Positions 53,079-63,088 of a stretch of DNA of 64,000 nt are shown here, one piece after another (the stretch's first letter is position 1; every line of letters begins with the position of its first letter). Both the position numbers and the translations under genes were made by a program. The DNA comes from Catenaria anguillulae PL171. Lineage: Eukaryota; Blastocladiomycota; Blastocladiomycetes; Blastocladiales; Catenariaceae. Below the pieces are notes generated by a model. The model saw only the letters and a program-made list of their open reading frames with translations, was not told the origin of the DNA and did no database searches. Location of the stretch: assembly GCA_002102555.1 (NCBI GenBank), contig MCFL01000041.1, positions 124,001 through 188,000 on the forward strand, given 5' to 3'.

Positions 53079-53588
53079 ATGTCCACCATCGCTGGCATCA
53101 CGCCGAAGGCCCTGCTCGATGCCTACACGAAGGCCATCAACATGCCCCACCTGGCACTCACGTACTACACACACCCCGAGATCGACGAAATCTGGACCGA
53201 GGACCCGTCGACTTGGGCGAAAGCACAAGGCATCCCAACCACGACCCCGAACGACCGCGCGCTTGCCCTGATCGCCTTCCAACTCTTTGACTACACCACC
53301 CAGGCGACCAACGACGGATCGCCCCTCCATGAGACCACTTCGGTCCACATCGAGCACGGACACTATGACCATTACCCGCAGACTGTCTTCAACATTGGCG
53401 AAGCTACCGCCTGGATCAACAAGCATATGGCCGAGCAACATGACTTCTCGGGCGAGAACCCGGACAATGAGCTCCTCCGCAAGTGGCAAGGAATCTTCGA
53501 TCGCCTGCAGGCTGCTCACGTCTGGGATGTGGCCAACTGCGCCATTGCCCGCCGCATGCCCGCACACGTTGATGCCACTATTGCCTGA
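53079..53588 (+). CDS. Extra ORF upstream of Gag in copia 2, unrecognised
   Basis: An ORF of about 170 codons from ATG 53079 (MSTIAGITPKALLDAYTKAI) with DPSTWAKAQGIPTTTPNDRA, FNIGEATAWINKHMAEQHDF and LRKWQGIFDRLQAAHVWDVA. It is acidic and helical-looking, without a zinc knuckle. It lies between the leader repeats and Gag. It may be an N-terminal piece of Gag or an accessory protein. Confidence 0.5.
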   Translation: MSTIAGITPKALLDAYTKAINMPHLALTYYTHPEIDEIWTEDPSTWAKAQGIPTTTPNDRALALIAFQLFDYTTQATNDGSPLHETTSVHIEHGHYDHYPQTVFNIGEATAWINKHMAEQHDFSGENPDNELLRKWQGIFDRLQAAHVWDVANCAIARRMPAHVDATIA

Positions 53589-53724
53589 GCCATCACGGCT
53601 CTCCCGCTGCCCGCACACGAGCAACTGAATGCGCTTACCGCCAACGGCCAAGGCCAACAGCCCATGGGCGAGACCAACCTTCCAAGGGCAAGGCCCATCC
53701 GCTTCAAGCTCACCATGACCGAGC

Positions 53725-55623
53725 GTGCCGCCTCCTAAGGTCCGCCCCTCCACTCACCCCACACTACCACACTTGATCGCTGGAATACTCACCACCAGGT
53801 TGCTCCTGCCCACCTTCACACACCTAGCTGCCGCCCCTGTCTTCAAGCATGGTCCCCTCGCCCGTGCTGACCAGCACGACCCCGCCGACGGTAGCTCGGA
53901 ACAGCAACCTGCCATTCAAGGTACGGGAGCTTTGACTGCAAAGCCTTTGGCCGCATCCTGCTCACATCACACCATTACTGCTACAGAACACCTTGGCAAC
54001 ACCGACTTGGGTTTGGTTGCCCCCACCACATTGACTATCCTGTCCAAGCGCCGCTTTGATGACGAGACGCACACAGTTGCAGACATGACCGAAGACGAGC
54101 ACAAGACCGAACTTGACAGTGACGAGGAGCAGTCGCAACTCTTTGATGACGCCATTGCCGAGGAAGAGCAAGAGGGAGCACGTCTCCTCAAGCAGATCCA
54201 GGACCTCCGCCGCGCCAACCCGGCACTGGCTGCCAAGCGTCGCCGCCTTGACGACCACAAGAGGCGCACAGCGGACTTGCGCGCGCAACTGGCGGCGCTC
54301 GAGGAAGCTGGGACACACGAGCACGCACTGCCGACCACTACCGAGCAGTTGGTGGCCCCGGAACCGCAGTTGGTGGCCACAGAGCTCGCGGCAGCTGCCA
54401 CCACACCACAGGTGGCATCGGGCCCCCATCGACCCCAACCGCACCCCCTCGCGCCATCCCTGACACCTCCGCAGATGGATCCTTATGCCAGCTTGTTTGA
54501 CGCCTCGGCCATCCGCGCATCCTGGCTCTCGGTGGGTGAGATTGAGAAGTTCACGTATGACGACATTTCGATGGCGTGCACCAACGGGTTCCTCTGGGAC
54601 AAATGGGAACGCAGCGTCCTCGACCGCATTGAGCCCATGCAGCTCCACTTGCTGCTTACGCATGACCATGCCGCGTGGCTGTCCCGCGCCATCCCTGGCG
54701 CCTCCCCTGCGCAGGTCCAGTCCCGCGAGGTTGAGCGGGCCGTCCTCGTGTTGTTGTTCAACTCACTCAAGCTGGACGCAGCAACCCGGGCTCGGATCAC
54801 GACGGTGCGCATGCTCTGGGAATATCTCCAAGCGATTACCCGCAAGTACAAGCACTCGATTGCCGTCCAGGCCATGGACCATGTCATCAACACGCGACCC
54901 GCCGACTTCCCTAGTCCGTTCGATTACCTGATGGAGTTCGGCGCGCGGATGGAACACTTGCGGGCTGCACGGAGGCTTGGCACAGCTGCTTCACTCCCAG
55001 AGGATGACCTCGCACGCATCGTCCCCACCCTAGCATCCAACTTGTCCTTCCTCAACCCGGAATTTGGCCGCCGTCTGCGCCAGTCGTGGACCAATCGTTT
55101 GATTTCCGGTTTCCAAGACATCCTCTCAATCTACGTGGAGCTCATTGATGAGTGCGACCCGGACACGGTCCTTGCCCAATGGCGCAGCCACAACTGGGCC
55201 ACTCCCGCCAGCGGCGCCAGCATGACGCCGCCCTCGTCAACCGTGCGGGCTGTGCCATTCCCGGCCGCGCCGGCTGCCGCCCCGGCAGCGCCCGCAGCCC
55301 CCCACCGTGTGCCCCATGGCGGCAGTGCACGCGTGGGTGGCCGCCCGTGGCTTGTTATGACGCTCGGCCAACGCCGCGAACTGTTCCCAGACCGTTGTGT
55401 GCACTGTCTCACCCAATCCTGCCCAAACCGTTCCCTGGACAGGTGCCAGCGGTATGCCCGAAAGGATTGCACACGATGCGGATGGCGCCGCCACGATGCC
55501 GGCGTTTGCGACTTGGACCATGCACAATATCTTGCAGTGGTGGAACCTGGATTGCAGAGGCAATACGACCCGTCTGCGCAACATCGCAACAATGGTGCGC
55601 GCGGTGCCCCGCCGCGCGCATGA
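53725..55623 (+). CDS. Copia 2 Gag
   Basis: Open frame of about 630 codons; the first ATG in frame is near 54086 (MTEDEHKTELDSDEEQSQLF). A coiled/charged region (RRLDDHKRRTADLRAQLAAL) precedes a capsid-like part (MDPYASLFDASAIRASWLSV; FDYLMEFGARMEHLRAARRL). The C-terminus has a cysteine-rich cluster (CVHCLTQSCPNRSLDRCQRY then CTRCGWRRHDAGVC) instead of a single CCHC knuckle. Gag and Pol lie in consecutive ORFs. Confidence 0.75.
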   Translation: MPPPKVRPSTHPTLPHLIAGILTTRLLLPTFTHLAAAPVFKHGPLARADQHDPADGSSEQQPAIQGTGALTAKPLAASCSHHTITATEHLGNTDLGLVAPTTLTILSKRRFDDETHTVADMTEDEHKTELDSDEEQSQLFDDAIAEEEQEGARLLKQIQDLRRANPALAAKRRRLDDHKRRTADLRAQLAALEEAGTHEHALPTTTEQLVAPEPQLVATELAAAATTPQVASGPHRPQPHPLAPSLTPPQMDPYASLFDASAIRASWLSVGEIEKFTYDDISMACTNGFLWDKWERSVLDRIEPMQLHLLLTHDHAAWLSRAIPGASPAQVQSREVERAVLVLLFNSLKLDAATRARITTVRMLWEYLQAITRKYKHSIAVQAMDHVINTRPADFPSPFDYLMEFGARMEHLRAARRLGTAASLPEDDLARIVPTLASNLSFLNPEFGRRLRQSWTNRLISGFQDILSIYVELIDECDPDTVLAQWRSHNWATPASGASMTPPSSTVRAVPFPAAPAAAPAAPAAPHRVPHGGSARVGGRPWLVMTLGQRRELFPDRCVHCLTQSCPNRSLDRCQRYARKDCTRCGWRRHDAGVCDLDHAQYLAVVEPGLQRQYDPSAQHRNNGARGAPPRA

Positions 55624-55665
55624 CTCGCTGGCAATGCGGCGCTTGCCCATACTACACCCACCGAC

Positions 55666-58600
55666 TTGCTGGCCGAGCCCACGAACCATACCATGATTCC
55701 CGATTGTGCTCCCGACCTTTGCAATACCCCTGCCCATGACTGCACCCTTGTTGCGGATCTGGGTGACGCGACCGATTGTGCTGAGGGTAACAACCTGCTG
55801 GACAAGGCCCTTTTCCACCGAACGAAGCATTTTGCCGCCGACTCTGGCGCTACTCGCCACATGTCGCCATTCCCTGACGACTTCACCACCTTGGTGCCAC
55901 TGCGTGCCCCCCATCCGGTCCACCTAGGTAATGGATCGGTCGTATACACATCTCACATTGGCGATATCCCGGTCGACGTCATGCTCTCCGACTGCCAAGT
56001 CTCAGTTACCCTCTCGAATGCCTTACTTGTACCCGATCTCGCCCTGCGGCTGCTCTCAACGGCCCACCTCACATCATCGGACCCGACCATCCACTTCCGC
56101 ACCTGCCTAGGCGTCCAGCACATGGAAGTGCACCCGCCTTTGTGCCGACCGACACCCATGGTGGATGGCGCTGGCCGCACGTTCTTCGAGTGCACGTTGT
56201 GCGCACGCTCCTCAATCGCCACCATAGCTCTTGAGCGCAAGTCAGGTTTGAGCTTTGTCAAGGCAACCGTCTCTGGTGCCCCGCCCGCTGCTGACACTCC
56301 ACCGCCTGCCTCGGCGCCACAATGCGACACGGGCCATTTCGCGTTGTACGCAGGTGCGCGACCCGACGCGGCAGAGGACTGGTCCACCGAGTATGCGTCT
56401 GAGGCCTGGGGTGCCGATGTTGACTGGTCGGAGCTGGCTGATGCTGTCATGGTTGGTGGGCACCCTATTGGCCAGGCCCTCCTCAGTGCCTTGTCAGCCC
56501 TCGTTGGATCGTCGTCTCGCGCGGACATGACTGCCCACGTCCACACTTCGCTTGGACACGTCTGTGGCGCCCGCCTCGCGCTTGCCTGCAAGGTCCGGGG
56601 CTTCCGGCCATCGCCTTATTCTTGTGCAACCTGCCCACTCGCCAAGTCCATGAGCGTCCGATCCGTCCAGCCCTCCCCGTTCCCGCGCTCGACTAGGCCG
56701 CTGCAGCAGCTCTTCCTGGATCTCAACATTGTTGGGCGCCCGGGGCTCGGCATGGCCCACCACTTGCTTGTGGTCATCGACGATTTCTCTGACTGCTCTT
56801 GGGCCGTGCCAATCCCGAACAAGGAGGAGAAGACTGTGTTTCATGCATTCACCCAGCTTGTCGCCCGCCTGGAGCGGCAGGCCGCGCAGTCGGTCGCCGC
56901 CATCCACCATGACCGCGGCACCGAGTTCATGAACAAGAGCTTCGACCGGTGGATTGGTGCCCGCCACATTGCCCGCACTACAACCACGCCGGGCCACCAC
57001 GAGTCTGCAGGCAGGGTGGAGCGCCTCATGCACTGGATCGCCAAGCGCGTCCGCGCCCTGCTCCTACACCTTGAGGCAACGGTCGAGCCTGAGGTGGCGG
57101 TTACACTGTGGGCGCACGCTGCGCGGTATGCGCTGGTCAGCCGGGCCCATACGCCGTCGACAGCCCTGGATGGTGGCACCCCGTTCAAGGCGTTCTTCTG
57201 CGTGCAATCACCAACCCGCCTCCATGTGTTCGGGGCACCCGCGTTCCCGGCACGCGGCCCGGACGACTCGCGACACAAGTTCATGCCCGTGTCATCCCGC
57301 TGCGTATTCGTGGGATACGTTGATGAGACATGCCCGGAGCTGCTCCTCTTTGACAAATCGACAGGCAAATGCTTGGCACACCGCGCTGCTGACGTCTGCG
57401 ACTTCGATGTTGTGCCACTGATTATGGCTGGCCCATCTCCTGCGTACTGTGATGCGATCTGTGACTGCCTCTTGCCGGGTGGCGTGGATGCCGCTGCGGC
57501 GGATGACCCGAGCGACATGGACTACCAGCCCGACCTGCTCACGGTTGATGCTGCGGACAGCGACACAGACGAGGTCGACCTACCTGCTGTTGTTGGCGTG
57601 GGGGAGCGGGCCGTGCCTGACCCTTCGCCCAGCTTGGATCAACCCCGCCATTTACACCCCGACACCAACACCGACCACAACCCTGCTGGCCCGCACCGTC
57701 AAGTGCCTGAGCCACCGCGTCGCCGCTCACGCCGGCTCATTGCGGCACGACTCCAAAAGGCGACCGGCGACCTCGCCCTCATCACTGTGCCCGCCGTGCC
57801 TGCATCCTCCATACCAATTCCAAAGACGTACATTGCTGCCCGCAAGTCGGCGCATGACCCGCACTGGCAGGTTGCCGAGCTCCAAGAACTTGAGGCACAT
57901 GACACGAACGGCACCTGGCGGATCAAGAAGGTGCAGCTGGGCGACCGCCTAATTGGCAGCAAATGGGTGTACGACCTGAAGAGCGGCCCAGACGGCATCT
58001 TAACAAAGTTCAAGGCCCGATTGGTTGCGTGTGGTGACCAGCAGCCAAGCTCTGGGCTGTCCACGTACTCGGCTACGCCCAACATGGGTGTTGTACGCAT
58101 CATCCTTGCAATTGCCGGCGCACACGGGTGGAGCATCCATGCAATGGACGTGTCCAACGCGTACTTGCACGCGTTTCTCTCGCAGCGTGTCCTCATGCGC
58201 CCGCCGCCTGGCGTCGTTATACCGCCCGACCATGCTTTGCGGCTCAACAAGTCCCTGTATGGCCTCCGGGACGCGGGTCGGAACTGGTCATTGTACTTGC
58301 GGGACAAGCTCATCCGCCTCAACTTCTCGCCCCTGAAAACCCATGACTGTGTCATGGTCCGACGCATGCAGGAGGCCATCGTCGTACTCGCCTTCTATGT
58401 TGATGACCTGCTCATCACGGGCACAAACGAGCTCGTCATCCTGCAGGCCAAGGAAGAGCTTGCTGCACTCAAAGACAACAGCAGGCCCATACTCAAGATC
58501 AAGGACCTGGGTGAGGCGGACTCATTCCTCAATGCCACCATTTCCCAATCTCCCATGGGTGTCTGGCTCGGTCAACCCAAGCACATTACTGCCATCATTG

Positions 58601-59397
58601 ATGCATTTGGCCATCTGACCAGCCCACGCTCAACACCGGCTGCCCCACGCGCAAAGCAAAGTGCCCCGTCACCTCCCCTCAACCCTGACTCCCACTGCCA
58701 ATACCAAAAGCTGCTGGGCATGCTTCTTTTTGTTGCGACTGGCTCGCGCCCCGACATCTCCTTTGCCGTCAGTTTCTGTGCTCGATACGCTGCCCAACCA
58801 ACTGCGGCAAATTGGGACGAACTGCTGCAGGTTGTCGCCTACCTCAAGGCCACTGCGTCTCTTGGACTCTTCTTTCCCAAGCTTGAGGACTCAGCTGGAT
58901 TCTGGTCCACGGTTGAAGGCTTCACAGACGCGTCGTTTTGTGACGACCCAGCGACTCTGCGCTCAACCACGGGTTACGTTTTCCGCATGTGTGGGACTGC
59001 GGTGTCGTGGAGCAGCAAACAGCAATCATGGGTTGCCACGTCGACAACCGAGGCCGAGATCAATGCGGCGACTGAGGCCACACGCAAGGGCACATGGATC
59101 GTTGAATTCCTGGACGAAATCATCCCACGCCCAACCAAGGAACCCATCACCATCCACGAGGACAACATGAGCGTCATCTCTGTGGCGCAGGGCAATGGGC
59201 CAACATCGCGCCCAATCCGACATGTCGCCATGCGAATCGCATACCTGCGCGAGCACGGTGCCCGCGAATACGTGCGCCTCAAGTTTGTTCCATCAGAGGA
59301 TAACCTCGCAGATGCGCTCACCAAGCCATTCTCACGCGATTCCCTCTCCAAGGCAACGGCCATGTTTGGACTGCAACCAAAACCTGTACATAATTAA
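55666..59397 (+). CDS. Copia 2 Pol (PR, INT, RT, RNase H)
   Basis: Open frame of about 1,240 codons. Protease FAADSGATRHMSPF; integrase zinc region HTSLGHV ... CATCPLAKS; core LFLDLNIVG, HHDRGTEFMN, HHESAGRVERLM (D,D,E); reverse transcriptase KFKARLVACGDQQ, the YVDD box (FYVDDLLITG); RNase H GFTDASFCDDPATLRSTTGY, STTEAEINAATEATRKG, VPSEDNLADALTKP. All catalytic signatures are present. Integrase before RT shows Ty1/copia. Confidence 0.93.
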   Translation: MLAEPTNHTMIPDCAPDLCNTPAHDCTLVADLGDATDCAEGNNLLDKALFHRTKHFAADSGATRHMSPFPDDFTTLVPLRAPHPVHLGNGSVVYTSHIGDIPVDVMLSDCQVSVTLSNALLVPDLALRLLSTAHLTSSDPTIHFRTCLGVQHMEVHPPLCRPTPMVDGAGRTFFECTLCARSSIATIALERKSGLSFVKATVSGAPPAADTPPPASAPQCDTGHFALYAGARPDAAEDWSTEYASEAWGADVDWSELADAVMVGGHPIGQALLSALSALVGSSSRADMTAHVHTSLGHVCGARLALACKVRGFRPSPYSCATCPLAKSMSVRSVQPSPFPRSTRPLQQLFLDLNIVGRPGLGMAHHLLVVIDDFSDCSWAVPIPNKEEKTVFHAFTQLVARLERQAAQSVAAIHHDRGTEFMNKSFDRWIGARHIARTTTTPGHHESAGRVERLMHWIAKRVRALLLHLEATVEPEVAVTLWAHAARYALVSRAHTPSTALDGGTPFKAFFCVQSPTRLHVFGAPAFPARGPDDSRHKFMPVSSRCVFVGYVDETCPELLLFDKSTGKCLAHRAADVCDFDVVPLIMAGPSPAYCDAICDCLLPGGVDAAAADDPSDMDYQPDLLTVDAADSDTDEVDLPAVVGVGERAVPDPSPSLDQPRHLHPDTNTDHNPAGPHRQVPEPPRRRSRRLIAARLQKATGDLALITVPAVPASSIPIPKTYIAARKSAHDPHWQVAELQELEAHDTNGTWRIKKVQLGDRLIGSKWVYDLKSGPDGILTKFKARLVACGDQQPSSGLSTYSATPNMGVVRIILAIAGAHGWSIHAMDVSNAYLHAFLSQRVLMRPPPGVVIPPDHALRLNKSLYGLRDAGRNWSLYLRDKLIRLNFSPLKTHDCVMVRRMQEAIVVLAFYVDDLLITGTNELVILQAKEELAALKDNSRPILKIKDLGEADSFLNATISQSPMGVWLGQPKHITAIIDAFGHLTSPRSTPAAPRAKQSAPSPPLNPDSHCQYQKLLGMLLFVATGSRPDISFAVSFCARYAAQPTAANWDELLQVVAYLKATASLGLFFPKLEDSAGFWSTVEGFTDASFCDDPATLRSTTGYVFRMCGTAVSWSSKQQSWVATSTTEAEINAATEATRKGTWIVEFLDEIIPRPTKEPITIHEDNMSVISVAQGNGPTSRPIRHVAMRIAYLREHGAREYVRLKFVPSEDNLADALTKPFSRDSLSKATAMFGLQPKPVHN

Positions 59398-59523
59398 TTG
59401 CATCTATCCTACCTGTACTGTACCATACTGTTGATAGACCTTATACATATTCCTGCCCACTGTGGCCCCCATCCCTTCCTGTCCGTTGACATCTCCTGCC
59501 AACCATGATTCTACCCGCCGCCT

Positions 59524-59846
59524 GCGGGGGAGTGTTGCGCAATATATAATGATCAACCCTGATCACAATGCTCCTTCTTGAGCAGTCGACTGCTCGATCA
59601 TGGAGACATGGGAACGGGGAGGAATACAGACGACAGACAAGCCCACGATAGACCAACAGACTCACAGCATTAAGGTCGCCCCCCCCCCCCCCCCCACATG
59701 TACCACTCCGGGGGAGCCCCCCGGGCTCTCCACAACGACCCCCCTTTCCCATCATCCGACTCCCCAAGACACTAACTTTGTAGGTGATCCGAGGCGATCC
59801 TCGGATCTCCCCACTGCTATTATTATGGTAACCATGGTATTCAACA
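59524..59846 (+). repeat. Copia 2 purine tract and 3' LTR
   Basis: Purine tract GCGGGGGAG (59524-59532) abuts the 3' LTR (59533-59846), which is the same as the 5' LTR except for a longer C-run and about two substitutions. Confidence 0.92.
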
Positions 59847-60054
59847 GTCATCTATGATGTGTGAAGTTGTTGTGAGGTTACTTGAAAAAAAAAAAAAAAA
59901 AACATGTTTGCTGGTGATGTTAGGCTGTGTGTTAGTTAAGCTGGCCTTGTACACCTTCCACAGTGGGCAGATAAAGCATGAATTCAAGAAAACAATGAAG
60001 CACTATTCTATGAATACCACATGACATTAAATCGCAAACCAGACCAAACTGACA

Positions 60055-61560
60055 TTAAAACTCTTCATCTCCACCCAGTTCAAGAACTTCAGTGAGAACC
60101 TGCACCAACAAGTAGAGAACATTGCTGGTGACACGCATGGTCAAACCCGTATACAAGGGAGCAAAGCGATCCAGCAATCCAACGTCCTGTGGAGGTATGG
60201 GCCTCTTCTTGGACTTTTCCATCATCAAGTATTCCTTCTTTGCTCCACCTTCCTCATGCACCATGCGGAGCAGGCAGTGGTTGATGGAAACATAGGGGAT
60301 GTCAGACTGATGAACCAATGCGACCCATGCACGACCATCACGAGGCTGACAAAAAGATTGCGTGTACAAACGACAGCGGGCAGTTTGTAGTGGCAGCAGA
60401 AGCAAATCGCGAGTCATTTTGACGCCAAACTCAATGATGGCATACTTGACCGGGTTATAAATTTCGGAAATGCCAAGCAGACGGTCGATGAAAAGGGGTG
60501 TCGCCAACGAGAACAAGTGATGAACGATGGAGACGGCGAGAGTAGGAGAAACGAGGCTCCAGCTCATGTATGGATTTGACCGAGCATCCAGGAACTGTGA
60601 CCGAACAGCGTGCAAAAAACCGCGATACTTTCGATCAGGGCGGGCAGTTTGGACCATCAACCGGTGAGCGGCGACAGAAATGGGCGAAAGGGCGTAATCG
60701 ACGAGCACTGATGACGTCAGGCAGACAAGCGCGATGGGCAAGGGATTATCGTGGTCGACTGGCATGAGGGCATCGTCAATGCCAAGGAATTCGCATGCGG
60801 ACGACGTGAGGGTCGGCTCCATCATCTCTGTGGCCATAGCAAGCGAGTAGTTGGCAAATAAACCCTTGTACAAGGAGAGGGCACCTTCCTCGGGGTGGCG
60901 ACGAATCGCTCGGATGGTCGGCCAAACACCATGGTAGCAGAGTGGGAGACGATGGAGCGGTGCGATCGACGAGTCATCGTCGAGCGGAGTTGGCAGCACG
61001 TAACCGTCAGAGTCGACACGAGGAAGCGGGCCAGATGGGGCTCCCGATGACCGGGGCTTGGGATGGCCGAGGAGGTAGTCGAGGTCATCAATGGAGTGTG
61101 ACATCGAGTCCGAGGATGCGTCTGGTTCACTGTCGCCATCGCTATCAGAGGGACCGCCAGCCTAGACAAGGGGTGGTGTGACGAGGGCGCCATTGAACGG
61201 AATGAGCTTGATGCATAATCTCCTATCAGTATAACAACACATGGAACGTACAATGACTCCATCAGTTTCATCGCCGTCCGTGTCGGTACCACTGCCAAGG
61301 GCAGCCAGGCGGCGCCGGGTGGCAAGATTGGCGAGATATTGGGCTTGGAGAACCGTCAAAGAAACCGTGAAGGGCGACCAGGTGGCGTGGCCAAAGAAGC
61401 GGAAGAAGGCATAGCGAGCGAATCCGCCAGCAGAAAAGTCAGCGTCGAACTGATCGTCCACAGGGCCATGTGGATCAAAAGCAAAGCCGGGACCGATGTG
61501 GGCGGCATCACCTGAATGGTGCATTTGTGCCCCGAGCGGGTGTGCATGTATGTGATCCAT
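60055..61560 (-). CDS. Ugo1/SLC25A46-like mitochondrial outer-membrane carrier protein
   Basis: Ugo1 and SLC25A46 are degenerate mitochondrial carrier proteins of the outer membrane that act in membrane fusion and dynamics. Exon 1 (61560-61252) reads MDHIHAHPLGAQMHHSGDAA, then ARYAFFRFFGHATWSPFTVS and TVLQAQYL. Exon 2 (61161 to stop at 60055) opens AGGPSDSDGDSEPDASSDS, then SLYKGLFANYSLAMATEMME, LVCLTSSVLVDYALSPISVA, YRGFLHAVRSQF, IEFGVKMTRDLLLLPLQTAR, APLYTGLTMRVTSNVLYLLV. Carrier-like 'PL.t.r.R' and 'LYkGL' turns are present but classical PX[DE]XX[RK] signatures are eroded, as in Ugo1. About 470 residues, acidic N-terminus, clean frame. Fungal Ugo1 is the likelier relative. Confidence 0.78.
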
Positions 61561-61830
61561 TGCGAAAGGTGGCGGGGAGGTGCTGCCACTTGTGATTGTG
61601 GGTGCTTCAGCTCGAGTTTAGTCGCTGTCGTACACATGATTTACCGTTGCCAATTCAATGAATGTGGTGAACATCGTCAACTGTCTTTGAATGTATGGTA
61701 TGTGGCCGCCGATTGGGCTTGTTTGGGTTGATCAAGGATCCCGAAACTTCCCGTTAAAAGTGTCTCATATCCTCACCCAGCGATTGAAGGTTGCTCCGAG
61801 GCATGTAGAGTATACTACACTATTATCATA

Positions 61831-62807
61831 CTATTCGTCGTTCACATGAGTGAGCTCGATGATTTCGCAACGCACTCCGCGATCGGTAATGGAACGGACG
61901 GTGCGATGAGTGAGGACTCCACTTGCCTGGACCAAGTTCAAAAAGTCGGGGATACTACCCTCTACACAAAGGAAGATGCAAGAATGTGAATTGAGGCATT
62001 CTTGCTTAACCCAACGACAATAGTGGCAAACATACCACAGCCAAAGTAGGAGCTTTTTGCGGCTACAAAGGCACGACCGCCCTTGGCCAAACGTGCTTCA
62101 ATCAGCCTCAGCAGTTTTTGGCCCGTGGGGAATAGATTGTTTCTGACGTCAAAATCAAGTCATACTTGTCGTGCGGCAACACCGTCTTCAACATGGTCGA
62201 CCAGTCACCGGCCACAAACGAGACAAACTGGGGCACTTGTCAAACGGAAGAATGGTATCAAAGACGTCGCCTTGGACTTGCTGAGGGTCCAACGCAGAGT
62301 TGAGGAGCACATTTGGAGCAGTTACCAGCTCGAGGACTTCGGCGTTGTAATCTTGCAACGTTAGAGCACCCAGTGACGATCCAAGCAATGACAAGAGCGC
62401 AGAGACGGGACAGCCGATCCGCAACCAAGCTCAAGGACGAGAGAACCAGCGGGGACAGCCGCCTCTTGGAGCAAAAACTGGGCAAGATCGATGCTACATT
62501 CCCACGTCTTCGCACCTCCTTCATAGACACCCGGGATCAAGTCGGTGCTGTTGGTGATGGTTTGGCTGAGGACCTGGTCGTCTTTGGCAGCGATTGCGAA
62601 ATGAATGTCGGAAATGTGGCGGCGATAGACGGCTGCGAGATGCTTGGGTAAATCAGCGATGCGTTCTCCAACCACGGAAACACTACCCTCCAGTGGCGGG
62701 ACATATGGGGTCGCAGGGACAATGGGAATAACTTGAGGGGTGGTCTCATCGGGCGTCTTGTCGTCAAGGGAGACCGTTCCGGCCTGCTGAACAAAGTTGA
62801 AAAACAT
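61831..62807 (-). CDS. HPM1: Histidine protein methyltransferase Hpm1/METTL18
   Basis: Hpm1/METTL18 is a seven-beta-strand, SAM-dependent enzyme that methylates a histidine of ribosomal protein uL3. From ATG 62807: MFFNFVQQAG, IVPATPYVPPLEG, then the family hallmark DLIPGVYEGGAKTWECSIDL, motif I LVLELGCGSAVP, LGALTLQDYNAEVLELVTAP, NVLLNSA, then FVAGDWSTMLKTVLPHDKYD, LILTSETIY, KGGRAFVAAKSSYFGCGGS and a C-terminus EIIELTHVNDE at TAG 61833-61831. 'GVYEGG.K.WEC..DL', 'QDYN..VL' and 'LTSETIYS' together are specific. Three frame slips (GGG 62407-62409, GGGG 62230-62233, GGGG 62127-62130 on the plus strand) each fit one lost C of the coding strand. One intron near 62000-62040 is likely. Confidence 0.9.
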
Positions 62808-63088
62808 GGTGACGGATATTGGCCAATTAGGTAACGCATATGTCGACGTTCATGTCATGATGGGAGCTCAGCTTCTGCACTGCCCTAGGTATGGCTGTCC
62901 ATGTGGTCTTGGTGGCTGGTGCCTAGTGGTCCTTCGATTTGGCGCTGATCTCACACGGTAGTCGACTTCGAACCTCGACAAACATTATGTACACCTACAC
63001 ATAAAAATATCGTGAGCGGCCATCCGTCGGTCGAAATCAAAGAAAAATTGAAAGCAAGCGAAGGGAAAACATGCAGAAATAGCCAGCA
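62808..63088. other. Divergent promoter region, HPM1 / Pol delta subunit-like
   Basis: About 280 bases between divergent genes; no other feature recognised. Confidence 0.4.

Larger units (their letters stand above)
52102..59846 (+). mobile_element. Copia-type LTR retrotransposon 2, looks whole
   Basis: Plus-strand Ty1/copia element with LTRs at 52102-52408 and 59533-59846 that differ mainly in a C-run length and about two bases, so it is young. The target duplication GTCAT is perfect (52097-52101 and 59847-59851). All parts are in order: LTR, primer site, leader repeats, an extra ORF, Gag, Pol (PR, INT, RT, RNase H), purine tract, LTR. The large ORFs are open, so it looks whole or nearly so. 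Confidence 0.93.
51557..59902 (+). mobile_element. LINE G, 5'-truncated, with 3' transduction
   Basis: The LINE part (51557-52048) matches the 3' UTR of LINE F (CCCAGGGCTCTCAACTCCC; GTGTTGGGGTACAGTCAGGT; end AATACATGTGGTAG) and ends in a weak run of eight A. About 90 bp of unrelated sequence follows (52049-52101, continued at 59847-59884 after the copia insertion), then a second A-run of 18 (59885-59902). AAAAAAACATGTT occurs at 51544-51556 and again at the right end, the expected target duplication. This fits read-through past the element's own poly(A) site and carriage of downstream DNA. Confidence 0.65.
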
